A stretch of DNA of 52,250 nt from Saprospiraceae bacterium. GTDB lineage: Bacteria; Bacteroidota; Bacteroidia; Chitinophagales; Saprospiraceae. Positions 36,327 to 44,682 of this stretch are shown in pieces; the first letter of the stretch is position 1, and every line of letters starts with the position of its first letter. The stretch spans positions 1 through 52,250 of the forward strand of contig JAHDFB010000007.1 in the NCBI GenBank assembly GCA_020628475.1, read 5' to 3'. The notes under the pieces were generated by a model. That model saw nothing but the letters and a program-made list of their open reading frames with translations, had not been told where the DNA came from and did no database searches. Position numbers and translations under genes: made by a program.

Positions 36327-38612
36327 ATGAAAAAAGCATTTCTTTTTATTATTGTATTGTGTTCTGGTCTTTCTGCGCTAAAAGGACAGATTGACTACGT
36401 GTTGAGTGGTGTGGTCAAGGATACAGAGACAGGAGAAGTATTATTATCCGCAACAGTAGAAGCCTGTAATCTTGTAACGGTCACAGATCTTGAAGGCAAA
36501 TTCAATCTTACTGTTGGCCAAAAATCCTGTACATTGGTCGTTCGATATCTGGGATATGAATCCTTCCAAGAAGTGATCGATCTCCCACAGGAAGATGGAG
36601 AAGAATTTATTGTATTCCTAAGTCCCAGTAGTAATATATTGGATCAAGCGGTCATTACTGCTAATAAATTTCAACAGAGGAAGGCCGAATCCACGGTTTC
36701 ATTGGAAGTGATAAAGTCTGATTTGGTATCGAATAGTAATAAACCCTCAGCTGATGAAGTTCTTGATTTAGTGCCGGGAGTAGATGTTATCGATGGACAG
36801 GCCAATATTAGGGGTGGAGCTGGGTTTTCTTATGGAGCTGGCAGTCGCGTGTTATTAGTTCTCGACGAAATGCCGGCCTTACAATATGATGGTGGGAATG
36901 CTCGATGGGATGATATAGCCATCGAAAATATTCAGCAGATTGAGGTCTTAAAAGGGGCATCTTCCGTATTATATGGCTCTTCTGCGCTGAATGGAGTAAT
37001 ACACTTCACCAGTGCCGAACCTTCCAAAGTTCCGAAAACGAAGGCAGGTTTTTTATATCGGCATTATATGGCACCCGATGATATTCGTCGACAATGGTGG
37101 GAACAAGCGCCCTTTGAATGGAGTTCTTATCTGACGCACGCAAGAAAATGGAAAAAACTTGATCTAACAGCGGGATTATTTTATAATCAATTGGATTCGT
37201 ACAATCAATTTACGACGGAACAACGAGGAAGAGCATATCTTAGATTGAAATACAAGCTGAGCCCTTCCATGTATTTATCCTTGAATACGGATTACAATAT
37301 TGCGGATAACTCTGCTTTTTTTTATTGGGGTAATGCATTAAGAAAATCTTTTCAGCCAGGTGATAATACGATTACTACGAGTAAAATCAGTCGATTCAAG
37401 ATTGATCCTGTATTGAATTGGTATGATGCCAAAAAGAATAAGCACAGCTTGAAAGCACGCTGGTATTCTGCCAATAGTATCAATAACAACCAGCAGACAG
37501 TAAAAAGTGATTTTCAGTATGCGGCATACAATTTTCGATCATCTTTTGAATCTTGGGATGCTAGTTTAATTGTAGGATTGGAAGGTTTGGCGAATCAAAC
37601 GGATGCCGAATTGTATTCGAATGCGCGATATACTGGATATAATGCTGCGAGTTTTATTCAGTGGAATCAAACGATATGGAATTCTTTACGCTATGTCATA
37701 GGGCTTCGATACGAATTGAATGCTTTATATAATCCAGATTTTGAATATCTGGTTGATGGCATTGCTTATCAGGTTGAAGCGAATAATGTTACAGAAGCCA
37801 AACCTGTTTTTCGATTTGGTTTAAATTATCAACTAGCAAAAGGAAGTTATATCAGATCTTCGATTGGACAAGCCTATAGATATCCAACGATTGCTGAGAA
37901 ATTTACATCCACTGTTGCGGGAGGATTGACCATCATTCCCAATCCTAATTTGGAATCGGAAACGGGCTGGAGTAGTGAGCTTGGAATACGACAAGAAATG
38001 AAATTTGATTTTTTATCGATGTTTATTGATGCTGCCGTCTTTTATTCACGCTACAACAATATGATGGAATTCACATTGAGTGATCGTTTCCTAGGGGGAT
38101 TTGAAGCTAGAAATGTTGGCAATACGGTGCTTTGGGGATTGGACAATTCACTGGGTATGCAATGGGATATTGGAGCATTAAAAATTCAGGCATTAATAGC
38201 TTATACCTTTGTCGATCCTCGATATGCCAATTTTACAGAAGATATCAAATTGAGTGCAACCAGTGAAGAGAATATTTTGAAATATCGTTATAGGCATAGT
38301 TTCAAAAGTCAATTGAACATAGAGTTATGGGGCGTATCCTTCTGGCTAAATCAGCGATATAATAGCCATATGGTTTCGATCGATCGAAATTTTGAACAGT
38401 ATATCAGTGGAATTGCTGATTTTAGGAATAATTTTGATACTGGATATAATGTATTGAATGCTCAGGTTTCCTATAAATATAAATTTATGCGAATAGCATT
38501 GAATATGGATAATCTGCGAAATACCTTGTATACAGAACGTCCGGCCCTATTAGAGGCGCCAAGGAACTTGTCTATTCGTTTGGAATTTGACATTTCGCAT
38601 AAAACTAATTAG
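36327..38612 (+). CDS. TonB-dependent outer-membrane receptor with N-terminal carboxypeptidase-like domain
   Basis: A 761-residue protein with a signal peptide (ending LKGQ). Residues about 25-110 form a carboxypeptidase-D-like regulatory domain (LSGVVKDTETGEVLLSATVE, VRYLGYESFQE). A plug domain follows (about 125-235: SADEVLDLVPGVDVIDGQAN, IEVLKGASSVLYG), then a beta-barrel to the C-terminus. It should import a ligand across the outer membrane using TonB energy. The ligand cannot be told and no SusD partner is adjacent. At 761 residues it is shorter than most SusC proteins and closer to siderophore- or vitamin-type receptors. The DUF547 gene follows after 42 nt. Confidence 0.92.
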   Translation: MKKAFLFIIVLCSGLSALKGQIDYVLSGVVKDTETGEVLLSATVEACNLVTVTDLEGKFNLTVGQKSCTLVVRYLGYESFQEVIDLPQEDGEEFIVFLSPSSNILDQAVITANKFQQRKAESTVSLEVIKSDLVSNSNKPSADEVLDLVPGVDVIDGQANIRGGAGFSYGAGSRVLLVLDEMPALQYDGGNARWDDIAIENIQQIEVLKGASSVLYGSSALNGVIHFTSAEPSKVPKTKAGFLYRHYMAPDDIRRQWWEQAPFEWSSYLTHARKWKKLDLTAGLFYNQLDSYNQFTTEQRGRAYLRLKYKLSPSMYLSLNTDYNIADNSAFFYWGNALRKSFQPGDNTITTSKISRFKIDPVLNWYDAKKNKHSLKARWYSANSINNNQQTVKSDFQYAAYNFRSSFESWDASLIVGLEGLANQTDAELYSNARYTGYNAASFIQWNQTIWNSLRYVIGLRYELNALYNPDFEYLVDGIAYQVEANNVTEAKPVFRFGLNYQLAKGSYIRSSIGQAYRYPTIAEKFTSTVAGGLTIIPNPNLESETGWSSELGIRQEMKFDFLSMFIDAAVFYSRYNNMMEFTLSDRFLGGFEARNVGNTVLWGLDNSLGMQWDIGALKIQALIAYTFVDPRYANFTEDIKLSATSEENILKYRYRHSFKSQLNIELWGVSFWLNQRYNSHMVSIDRNFEQYISGIADFRNNFDTGYNVLNAQVSYKYKFMRIALNMDNLRNTLYTERPALLEAPRNLSIRLEFDISHKTN

Positions 38613-38654
38613 ATAAATGATTCGTTCATTAGTTGTAATCATAAAAACAAAAAA

Positions 38655-39653
38655 ATGACAAAAATTGTGATGGGACTGCTTGCATTTGTGCTAGGCATCG
38701 GAGTAGTAGATTCTAAGGTAGATCTTGTTGATGAGCATATCAAAGCAGAAAAGAAAGAAACGATTGAAGCTAATGAAGCTTTAGCGGAAGAAGAATACGT
38801 GGACAATGGAGCGGCATATGCTGATTATCTTTCCGAATTAGCCGCTGTAGGTCCGAAGGAAGGAGAGCATATTGTACCAGTACAGCCTGAGTTTAAAGAG
38901 GTTCCTCTTGTCACCACGATTAAAGAATCTAAGCCTTTGGGCGAGCAGAGCGAAAGCCCTAAAAAAGAGGTGCAACAAAAAGAAAAAGAAATAGAGACGG
39001 AGACTGTTGGTGTCGTAGATCATGCTCCTTTTGGTCAGCTGTTAAAGAAACATGTTAATGCGCGGGGAGATGTGGATTATGATGGTTTTAAACGAGATCA
39101 AGATAAATTGGAGGCATATATCAAAACTTTGTCTGCGAATCCCGTTTCCAATAAAATGTCAAAAAATGAGCGATTGGCTTATTGGATCAACGTGTATAAT
39201 GCCTACACGATTAAGTTGATATTGGATAATTATCCGATTAAGAGTATCAAAGATATCGAGAATGGAAAACCTTGGGATAAGTTGTTTATCAAATTAGGCA
39301 GTACCTCGTACAGTTTGAATGATATCGAAAATAATATCATTAGAAAGCGTTTTACGGAACCTAGAATTCACTTTGCGGTAAATTGTGCTGCGGCATCTTG
39401 TCCTCCGCTATTAAATGATGCGTATTATCCAAATACATTGATCAATCAGTTGGATGAACGTACACGATCATTCCTAAAAAATACTAAATACAACACATTT
39501 TCAACGAATAAAATAGCCATTTCTAAGATTTTTGAATGGTACGGGGTTGATTTTGGAGATATCAAATCTTACTTAAGCCCTTATGTTGATGTGAATTTGA
39601 AAGATGCTGCCGTAACATACAAAGTGTACGATTGGTCATTGAACAAGCAATAA
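38655..39653 (+). CDS. DUF547 domain protein with N-terminal membrane or signal segment
   Basis: A 332-residue protein. An N-terminal hydrophobic segment (about 4-18) is followed by a long Glu/Lys-rich linker (about 25-125). The C-terminal DUF547 domain is clear: NERLAYWINVYNAYTIKLI, YSLNDIENNIIR, HFAVNCAAASCPPL (with the conserved Cys pair) and DWSLN at the end. The function of DUF547 is unknown to me; it is often exported. Its stop is followed after one base by the dehydrogenase start, so the TonB receptor, this gene and the dehydrogenase may form one operon. Confidence 0.85.
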   Translation: MTKIVMGLLAFVLGIGVVDSKVDLVDEHIKAEKKETIEANEALAEEEYVDNGAAYADYLSELAAVGPKEGEHIVPVQPEFKEVPLVTTIKESKPLGEQSESPKKEVQQKEKEIETETVGVVDHAPFGQLLKKHVNARGDVDYDGFKRDQDKLEAYIKTLSANPVSNKMSKNERLAYWINVYNAYTIKLILDNYPIKSIKDIENGKPWDKLFIKLGSTSYSLNDIENNIIRKRFTEPRIHFAVNCAAASCPPLLNDAYYPNTLINQLDERTRSFLKNTKYNTFSTNKIAISKIFEWYGVDFGDIKSYLSPYVDVNLKDAAVTYKVYDWSLNKQ

Positions 39654-39654
39654 C

Positions 39655-40605
39655 ATGAACATTGTTTTCACGGATTGTCATACAATGAATCCGGGTGATT
39701 TGGACTGGACATCATTTGATGGTTTGGGCCAGTGTATATATTATCCCTATACGAGTCAAGAAGACCTAAAAGAACGCGTAGAATTTGCCGATGTTATTGT
39801 TGCAAATAAGACCGTTTTATCCGCCGATTTGATTCGATCTTGCCAGTCATTAAAATTGATTTGTGTATCGGCAACAGGCTTCAATAATGTTGATGTTCAG
39901 GCCGCTTCAGATCGCGGGATTCCTGTCTGTAATGCTGCCGATTATAGCAGTCATTCGGTTGCCCAGCATGTCTTCGCTTCTGTTTTAAAAGTCTATAATA
40001 ACATCGCCTATTATTCGAAGGGAGTACATGATGGTAGATGGCAGTCATCGCGGGATTTTAGTTATTATGACGAACCGATCGAGGAATTATATGGTAAAAA
40101 ATTAGGTATCATAGGATATGGTAATATTGGTCAACGTGTAGCGGATATAGGGCGGGCATTTGGTATGGAAATATTAGTTCAGAAACATCCTTCTAAGGAA
40201 TTGAAATTGAAGGATGTACGACTGTTAGATTCTGAGCAGTTTTTGGCCGAATCGGATATTGTGAGTGTACATGTTCCATTGCGAAAAGAAACGAACGCCA
40301 TGATCAATCGATCCTTTTTGAAAGCCATGAAAGGATCTGCTATTTTGGTGAATACAGCTCGAGGTCCTATTTTGGATGAACATGCGCTCAAGGAAGCGCT
40401 TGAAAATCAATGGATTCGGGCGGCATGTATTGATGTTTTGACGGTCGAACCGCCGGAAGATAGTGTGTTGTTTGGAGTTGATCGATGCATCATCACGCCT
40501 CATCAAGCTTGGGCTAGTAAGCAGGCCAGAATTCGATTGATGGGTATCGTGGCGTCAAATATAAAGGCGTTTCAGGCTGGAGGACTCCAAAATCAAGTAA
40601 ATTAG
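39655..40605 (+). CDS. D-2-hydroxyacid dehydrogenase (NAD-dependent)
   Basis: A 316-residue protein with the NAD-binding loop GYGNIG (154-159) and the catalytic set R236 (NTARGPIL), E265 (LTVEPPE) and H283 (TPHQAWAS). This family interconverts 2-keto and D-2-hydroxy acids. The sequence looks closest to the glycerate/hydroxypyruvate type, but phosphoglycerate or lactate relatives are possible and the substrate is not certain. It begins one base after the DUF547 stop. A bidirectional terminator follows. Confidence 0.9.
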   Translation: MNIVFTDCHTMNPGDLDWTSFDGLGQCIYYPYTSQEDLKERVEFADVIVANKTVLSADLIRSCQSLKLICVSATGFNNVDVQAASDRGIPVCNAADYSSHSVAQHVFASVLKVYNNIAYYSKGVHDGRWQSSRDFSYYDEPIEELYGKKLGIIGYGNIGQRVADIGRAFGMEILVQKHPSKELKLKDVRLLDSEQFLAESDIVSVHVPLRKETNAMINRSFLKAMKGSAILVNTARGPILDEHALKEALENQWIRAACIDVLTVEPPEDSVLFGVDRCIITPHQAWASKQARIRLMGIVASNIKAFQAGGLQNQVN

Positions 40606-40615
40606 ATTAAAAATA

Positions 40616-40649
40616 CAAAGAGGTCGTTGTATGCACAGCGACCTCTTTG
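40616..40649. terminator. Bidirectional terminator between convergent genes
   Basis: A 15-bp stem (40616-40630 with 40635-40649, one G-T pair) with an ATGC loop. On the minus strand it is followed by TATTTTT, so it is best placed to end the Kbp-like gene, but it sits 10 nt past the dehydrogenase stop and may serve both. Confidence 0.8.
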
Positions 40650-40679
40650 AAGTATTCTAACTAGATTATTTTATTTGCA

Positions 40680-41156
40680 TTAATCCAAATTTGGAATTCG
40701 AAGAACTTGGCCAGGATAGATTTTATTAGGATCTTCCAACATTGGTTGGTTAGCTTCAAAAATCTCCATGTATTTCATCGCATTTCCGTATTGCGCTTTA
40801 GCTATTTTTGATAAGGTATCTCCACTTTTAACAGTGTAAAATCTTGATTGTTCTACCTGTTCTTCGACGGTAATACGATCGTCTACAGCCGCAATTCCAT
40901 CAATATTTCCAAGCGCTAAAATGACTTTTTCTTTATCGGATTGAGAGTCTGCACTTCCATGAACGGTTACAAGATCACCGGATAATTTTACCTCTAGATT
41001 TTCTATTTCGATGCCTGTACTTGTAATGATATCAGCCAACAAACTTTCTTTGCGTGCATTGGCAGCAGCCGCTTCTGCAGCCTCTTTAGCAGCTTCGGCC
41101 TCCTCATTTTTAAATACACTCGATCCTGCTTTTTTAAAAAAGTCAAAAATTCCCAT
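40680..41156 (-). CDS. BON-LysM protein, similar to the potassium-binding protein Kbp (YgaU)
   Basis: A 158-residue protein without a signal peptide. The start MGIFDFFKKAGSSVF and the order of domains, BON (about 45-98, with VTVHGSADSQSDKEKVILALGNIDGI as its core) and LysM (about 106-157, YTVKSGDTLSKIAKAQYGN, IYPGQVLRIP), match Escherichia coli Kbp closely in layout. Kbp binds potassium in the cytoplasm and changes shape on binding. An alanine-rich helical insert (about 18-36) is longer than in the E. coli protein. It is divergent from secDF. Confidence 0.88.
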   Translation of the reverse strand: MGIFDFFKKAGSSVFKNEEAEAAKEAAEAAAANARKESLLADIITSTGIEIENLEVKLSGDLVTVHGSADSQSDKEKVILALGNIDGIAAVDDRITVEEQVEQSRFYTVKSGDTLSKIAKAQYGNAMKYMEIFEANQPMLEDPNKIYPGQVLRIPNLD

Positions 41157-41519
41157 TCTCTTTAAAATTTAGTTTCGTCAGGCATTGCTCCATACCTGAT
41201 CATTAATGATTGTTTAATTGCACCTCGAAAAAGGAAGAATTCAGGATTCCAATTTGACTCACTTAATGGAAGCAGCATTTATCTCCCTCAATCGCCGCTC
41301 AATATATGGAACTTTGCGAATAAACTTGAAAAAATCGTGGAGGAATATATATATGAATTAAAAATGAAATGTTTAAAACATTGTTTTAAAATCAATTAGA
41401 ATGTAAAAAAAAATATTGGGATAATGTTTTGATCAATGATATAAATAGTAAGGATAATATAATAAAAGCCTTATATTTGCGGAGTTTTTCAAAAAGCAAT
41501 CTAATATAATTAATTAATA
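41157..41519. other. Intergenic region between the Kbp-like gene and secDF
   Basis: About 363 nt. It holds a -7 element for secDF at 41472-41479 and a palindrome AATGTTT-A-AAACATT (41368-41382). The minus-strand side shows no clear promoter. No open frame or RNA gene was recognised. Confidence 0.55.
41472..41479 (+). promoter_or_regulatory. Candidate -7 element for secDF
   Basis: TATATTTG followed by C, an exact TAnnTTTG match, 40 nt before the secDF start codon. Confidence 0.5.
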
Positions 41520-44500
41520 ATGCAAGGTAAAGGTTTAATAAGATTTTTTGCGATCCTGATAGCTGTCGTTTGTTTATTTCAGTATTTTCTGATGTGGCAA
41601 ACAAACAGAATAGAGGCTCAAGCGGATGAATACGCACAGTTGATGGCTAAGGGAGCAGAGGGAAGTGTGGAGCGCTATCTTTCAGAGAAAGAAGGAAAGA
41701 GTAAATACTTGGATTCTATCTCTCAAGATACTGTTTTTCGTATTCCGTTGTTAGCAAATTATACTTACAATGATTTGAAAGATGCAACATTGAATTTAGG
41801 GCTTGACCTAAAAGGCGGTATGAGTGCTGCTTTGGAAGTTGATCTTAAAGAGTTGATAATTGCACTGGCAAATAAAAGTAACGATAAGACATTCAGACAA
41901 GCACTGGCAGACGCGGATGCTGCAAAGGCTACCAGTCAAAGTGATTATGTAACACTATTCGCAGAAGCTTATCAAAAGTTGGCGAATGGTAAGAAGATGT
42001 CCAAGTTGTTCAGTATCAATCCTTCATTGAGACAAGATATTAATGCGGAGTCTTCTGACGCTGAGGTGGTTGCTGTTTTGAGAGAAAAAGCTAATTCTAC
42101 GGTTTCTTTGACCTTTGAAATGTTGAAAGAACGTATTGACCGTTTAGGTGTAGTACAACCAAATGTTACATTAGATGCGAATCGAGATTTAATCTTGGTG
42201 GAGATGCCAGGTATTGAAAACCCGGAAAGAGCAAGAAAATTCTTACAACAATCAGCGAAGCTTGAGTTTTGGAATACTTATAGATCTTCAGATCAAGGTA
42301 TTTCTGGAGCCTTCATCTTAGCGGATCAAAAAGCATCAAGCCTGGGATTAGGTGAAGCGGCGGCTGTTGAGCAAGTATGGGAACCTGTATTTGATTCTAT
42401 CACAGGTGAAGTAATTGATTCTACTTTGGTTGATGCTTCTAGCTTAGATGCAGGACAGGGACCATTATTATCTTTATTGACCTTGTTCCCACAAGGGTCT
42501 AGTCAGTTAGGATATGTAGATAGAAAGAAAAAGGATATCGTTAATAACATGTTGACTAATAAAGAAATCGCTTCTGTTTTTCCGAATGATATCATGTTCT
42601 TGTGGAGTCATAAACCAGAGCAAATTGGAGAGGGAAGTGAGTTCGGATATATTCTTTATGGTATTAAGAAAGGAAGCGCCAATGCGGACGCACCGCTTGA
42701 AGGAGATGTCGTTGTGGATGCAAGTGCCAGCCCTGACCCAACAACGGGTGAGATGGGGGTTTCTTTGACCATGAATAACAAAGGAGCAAAAACTTGGGGC
42801 CAAATTACAACGACAGCTGCAGCCAATGGAAATCGTGAGGTCGCTATCGTGTTGGATAGTATGGTATACTCCGCTCCACGTGTAAATCAGCCGATTACAG
42901 GAGGTCGATCTTCCATTACAGGAAGTTTTTCTGTTCAAGAAGCAACAGATTTATCTAAAATATTATCCGTTGGTAAGTTACCAGCGAAGACTCGAATTAT
43001 TCAAGAATCGACCGTTGGACCGAGTTTAGGAAAAGAGAATATCTCACGAAGTATCAAATCGTTGATTTGGGGTGTAGGATTACTTTTATTATTCATGGTA
43101 TTCTACTACGGTGGAGCTGGAATGGTATCTATAGTTGCCTTATTAGCGAATGTATTCTTCATTTTTGGTGCTCTGGCCAATTTTGGTACGGTGTTAACGA
43201 TTCCTGGTATTGCCGGTATTATCTTGACGATTGGTATGGCGGTTGATGCCAACGTAATCATCTTTGAGCGTATACGGGAAGAATTGAGATCTGGGAAAAC
43301 ATTGTTGGCATCGATCAAAGATGGTTTCCAACATTCTTATTCAGCGATTATTGATGCCAACGTTACTACGATTTTAGTTGCATTGGTCTTGGCAAGATTT
43401 GGTTTAGGACCGATCAAAGGTTTCGCAGTGGTATTGATCATCGGTGTGTTATTGTCTTTATTTACAGCCGTACTTTTAGGTAAATTAATTATCGATTGGT
43501 GGACTGCTAAGAAAGAAAATAATTTAACGCTTTGGACACCTCCAGTTAAAAATGCATTTGCAAAAATGAATGTTGACTGGATCGGAAAACGTAAAATTGC
43601 TTATGTTGCTTCTGGTATTTTGATTGCCGCAGGTCTAGTATCTATTTTTACAAGTGGATTGAACTACGGTGTGGATTTCAAAGGTGGATATCAATATGAA
43701 ATTTCATTCCCAGAAGCCTATAATATGTCAGCAGATGGTCTCAGAACTGGTCTAGGTGAATATTTAGAAGGAACTCCGGTTGTAAAAGCGGTGGATAAAG
43801 CCAATACGTTCAACATCACAACGGATTATCTAATTGATAATACGGATGAGGGTAATGCTGCAAGAGTAATTTCAAAACTGGCAGAAGGTATTACGGCTAT
43901 TTCAGGTAAGGAGTTTTCTGAACAAGCCTTTACTTTGGGGTCTTCTGACGATGCTCCTAAGATTTTGAGTTCAGCAGTAGTGGGACCTACCATTGCAGAC
44001 GATATTAAGAAATCATCTGTATTAGCAGCGATCATAGCATTGATTTTAATATTTGCTTATATCGCCATTCGATTTAGCAAATGGCAATATTCAATGGGTG
44101 CGATTGCCGCATTGGTTCACGATACTTTAGTGTTATTGGGCGTATTCTCCTTGTTGAAAAATGTGTTACCATTTAGCCTTGATATTGATCAAGCGTTTAT
44201 CGCAGCCTTATTGACGGTTATTGGATATTCCATCAATGATACCGTGGTTGTATTTGATAGAATTAGAGAATACTTGGGGATCTATACGAGCAAGACGACC
44301 GATGAAGTATTGAATCTAGCGATTAACAGTACCTTCTCTAGAACGATCATTACTTCCTTGACAACCTTATTCGTTGTAACTATCTTATTAGTATTTGGTG
44401 GTGGAAGTATCAAAGGATTTGCTTTCGCATTGTTTGTGGGAGTTCTTGTGGGTACGTACTCATCTATATTCGTAGCCACTCCAGTATTAAGAGATCTTAC

Positions 44501-44570
44501 AAGTGACCTTCGACCGAAGGTTCGAAAAGATTCGAAGAAATCTGTTTTCTCTAAAGCGGCAAATGGATAA
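41520..44570 (+). CDS. secDF: Protein translocase SecDF fusion
   Basis: A 1016-residue inner-membrane protein joining SecD (about 1-650) and SecF (about 680-1016). The SecD part has the D1 motif LGLDLKGGMSAALEV and a large periplasmic domain, then six membrane segments with GMAVDANVIIFERIREE. The SecF part has YGVDFKGGYQYEI and then GYSINDTVVVFDRIREYLG in its membrane region. SecDF uses the proton gradient to help pull exported proteins through SecYEG; the joined form is usual in Bacteroidota. Both halves carry the conserved transmembrane Asp/Arg segments. A terminator follows at 44596-44626. Confidence 0.96.
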   Translation: MQGKGLIRFFAILIAVVCLFQYFLMWQTNRIEAQADEYAQLMAKGAEGSVERYLSEKEGKSKYLDSISQDTVFRIPLLANYTYNDLKDATLNLGLDLKGGMSAALEVDLKELIIALANKSNDKTFRQALADADAAKATSQSDYVTLFAEAYQKLANGKKMSKLFSINPSLRQDINAESSDAEVVAVLREKANSTVSLTFEMLKERIDRLGVVQPNVTLDANRDLILVEMPGIENPERARKFLQQSAKLEFWNTYRSSDQGISGAFILADQKASSLGLGEAAAVEQVWEPVFDSITGEVIDSTLVDASSLDAGQGPLLSLLTLFPQGSSQLGYVDRKKKDIVNNMLTNKEIASVFPNDIMFLWSHKPEQIGEGSEFGYILYGIKKGSANADAPLEGDVVVDASASPDPTTGEMGVSLTMNNKGAKTWGQITTTAAANGNREVAIVLDSMVYSAPRVNQPITGGRSSITGSFSVQEATDLSKILSVGKLPAKTRIIQESTVGPSLGKENISRSIKSLIWGVGLLLLFMVFYYGGAGMVSIVALLANVFFIFGALANFGTVLTIPGIAGIILTIGMAVDANVIIFERIREELRSGKTLLASIKDGFQHSYSAIIDANVTTILVALVLARFGLGPIKGFAVVLIIGVLLSLFTAVLLGKLIIDWWTAKKENNLTLWTPPVKNAFAKMNVDWIGKRKIAYVASGILIAAGLVSIFTSGLNYGVDFKGGYQYEISFPEAYNMSADGLRTGLGEYLEGTPVVKAVDKANTFNITTDYLIDNTDEGNAARVISKLAEGITAISGKEFSEQAFTLGSSDDAPKILSSAVVGPTIADDIKKSSVLAAIIALILIFAYIAIRFSKWQYSMGAIAALVHDTLVLLGVFSLLKNVLPFSLDIDQAFIAALLTVIGYSINDTVVVFDRIREYLGIYTSKTTDEVLNLAINSTFSRTIITSLTTLFVVTILLVFGGGSIKGFAFALFVGVLVGTYSSIFVATPVLRDLTSDLRPKVRKDSKKSVFSKAANG

Positions 44571-44595
44571 TCGAATTGCATAAAAATGTAAAATG

Positions 44596-44626
44596 GCCTC
44601 CAAAGTGTTACTTTGGGGGCTTTTTT
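44596..44626 (+). terminator. Rho-independent terminator of secDF
   Basis: A 10-bp stem (44596-44605 with 44611-44620, one T-G pair), 5-nt loop TGTTA, followed by six T residues. It lies 26 nt past the secDF stop. Confidence 0.85.
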
Positions 44627-44682
44627 AGTTTTATTACTTTGTGGCTAAAATAGTATCTTGGTATTCACGTTTTAATTGAAGT

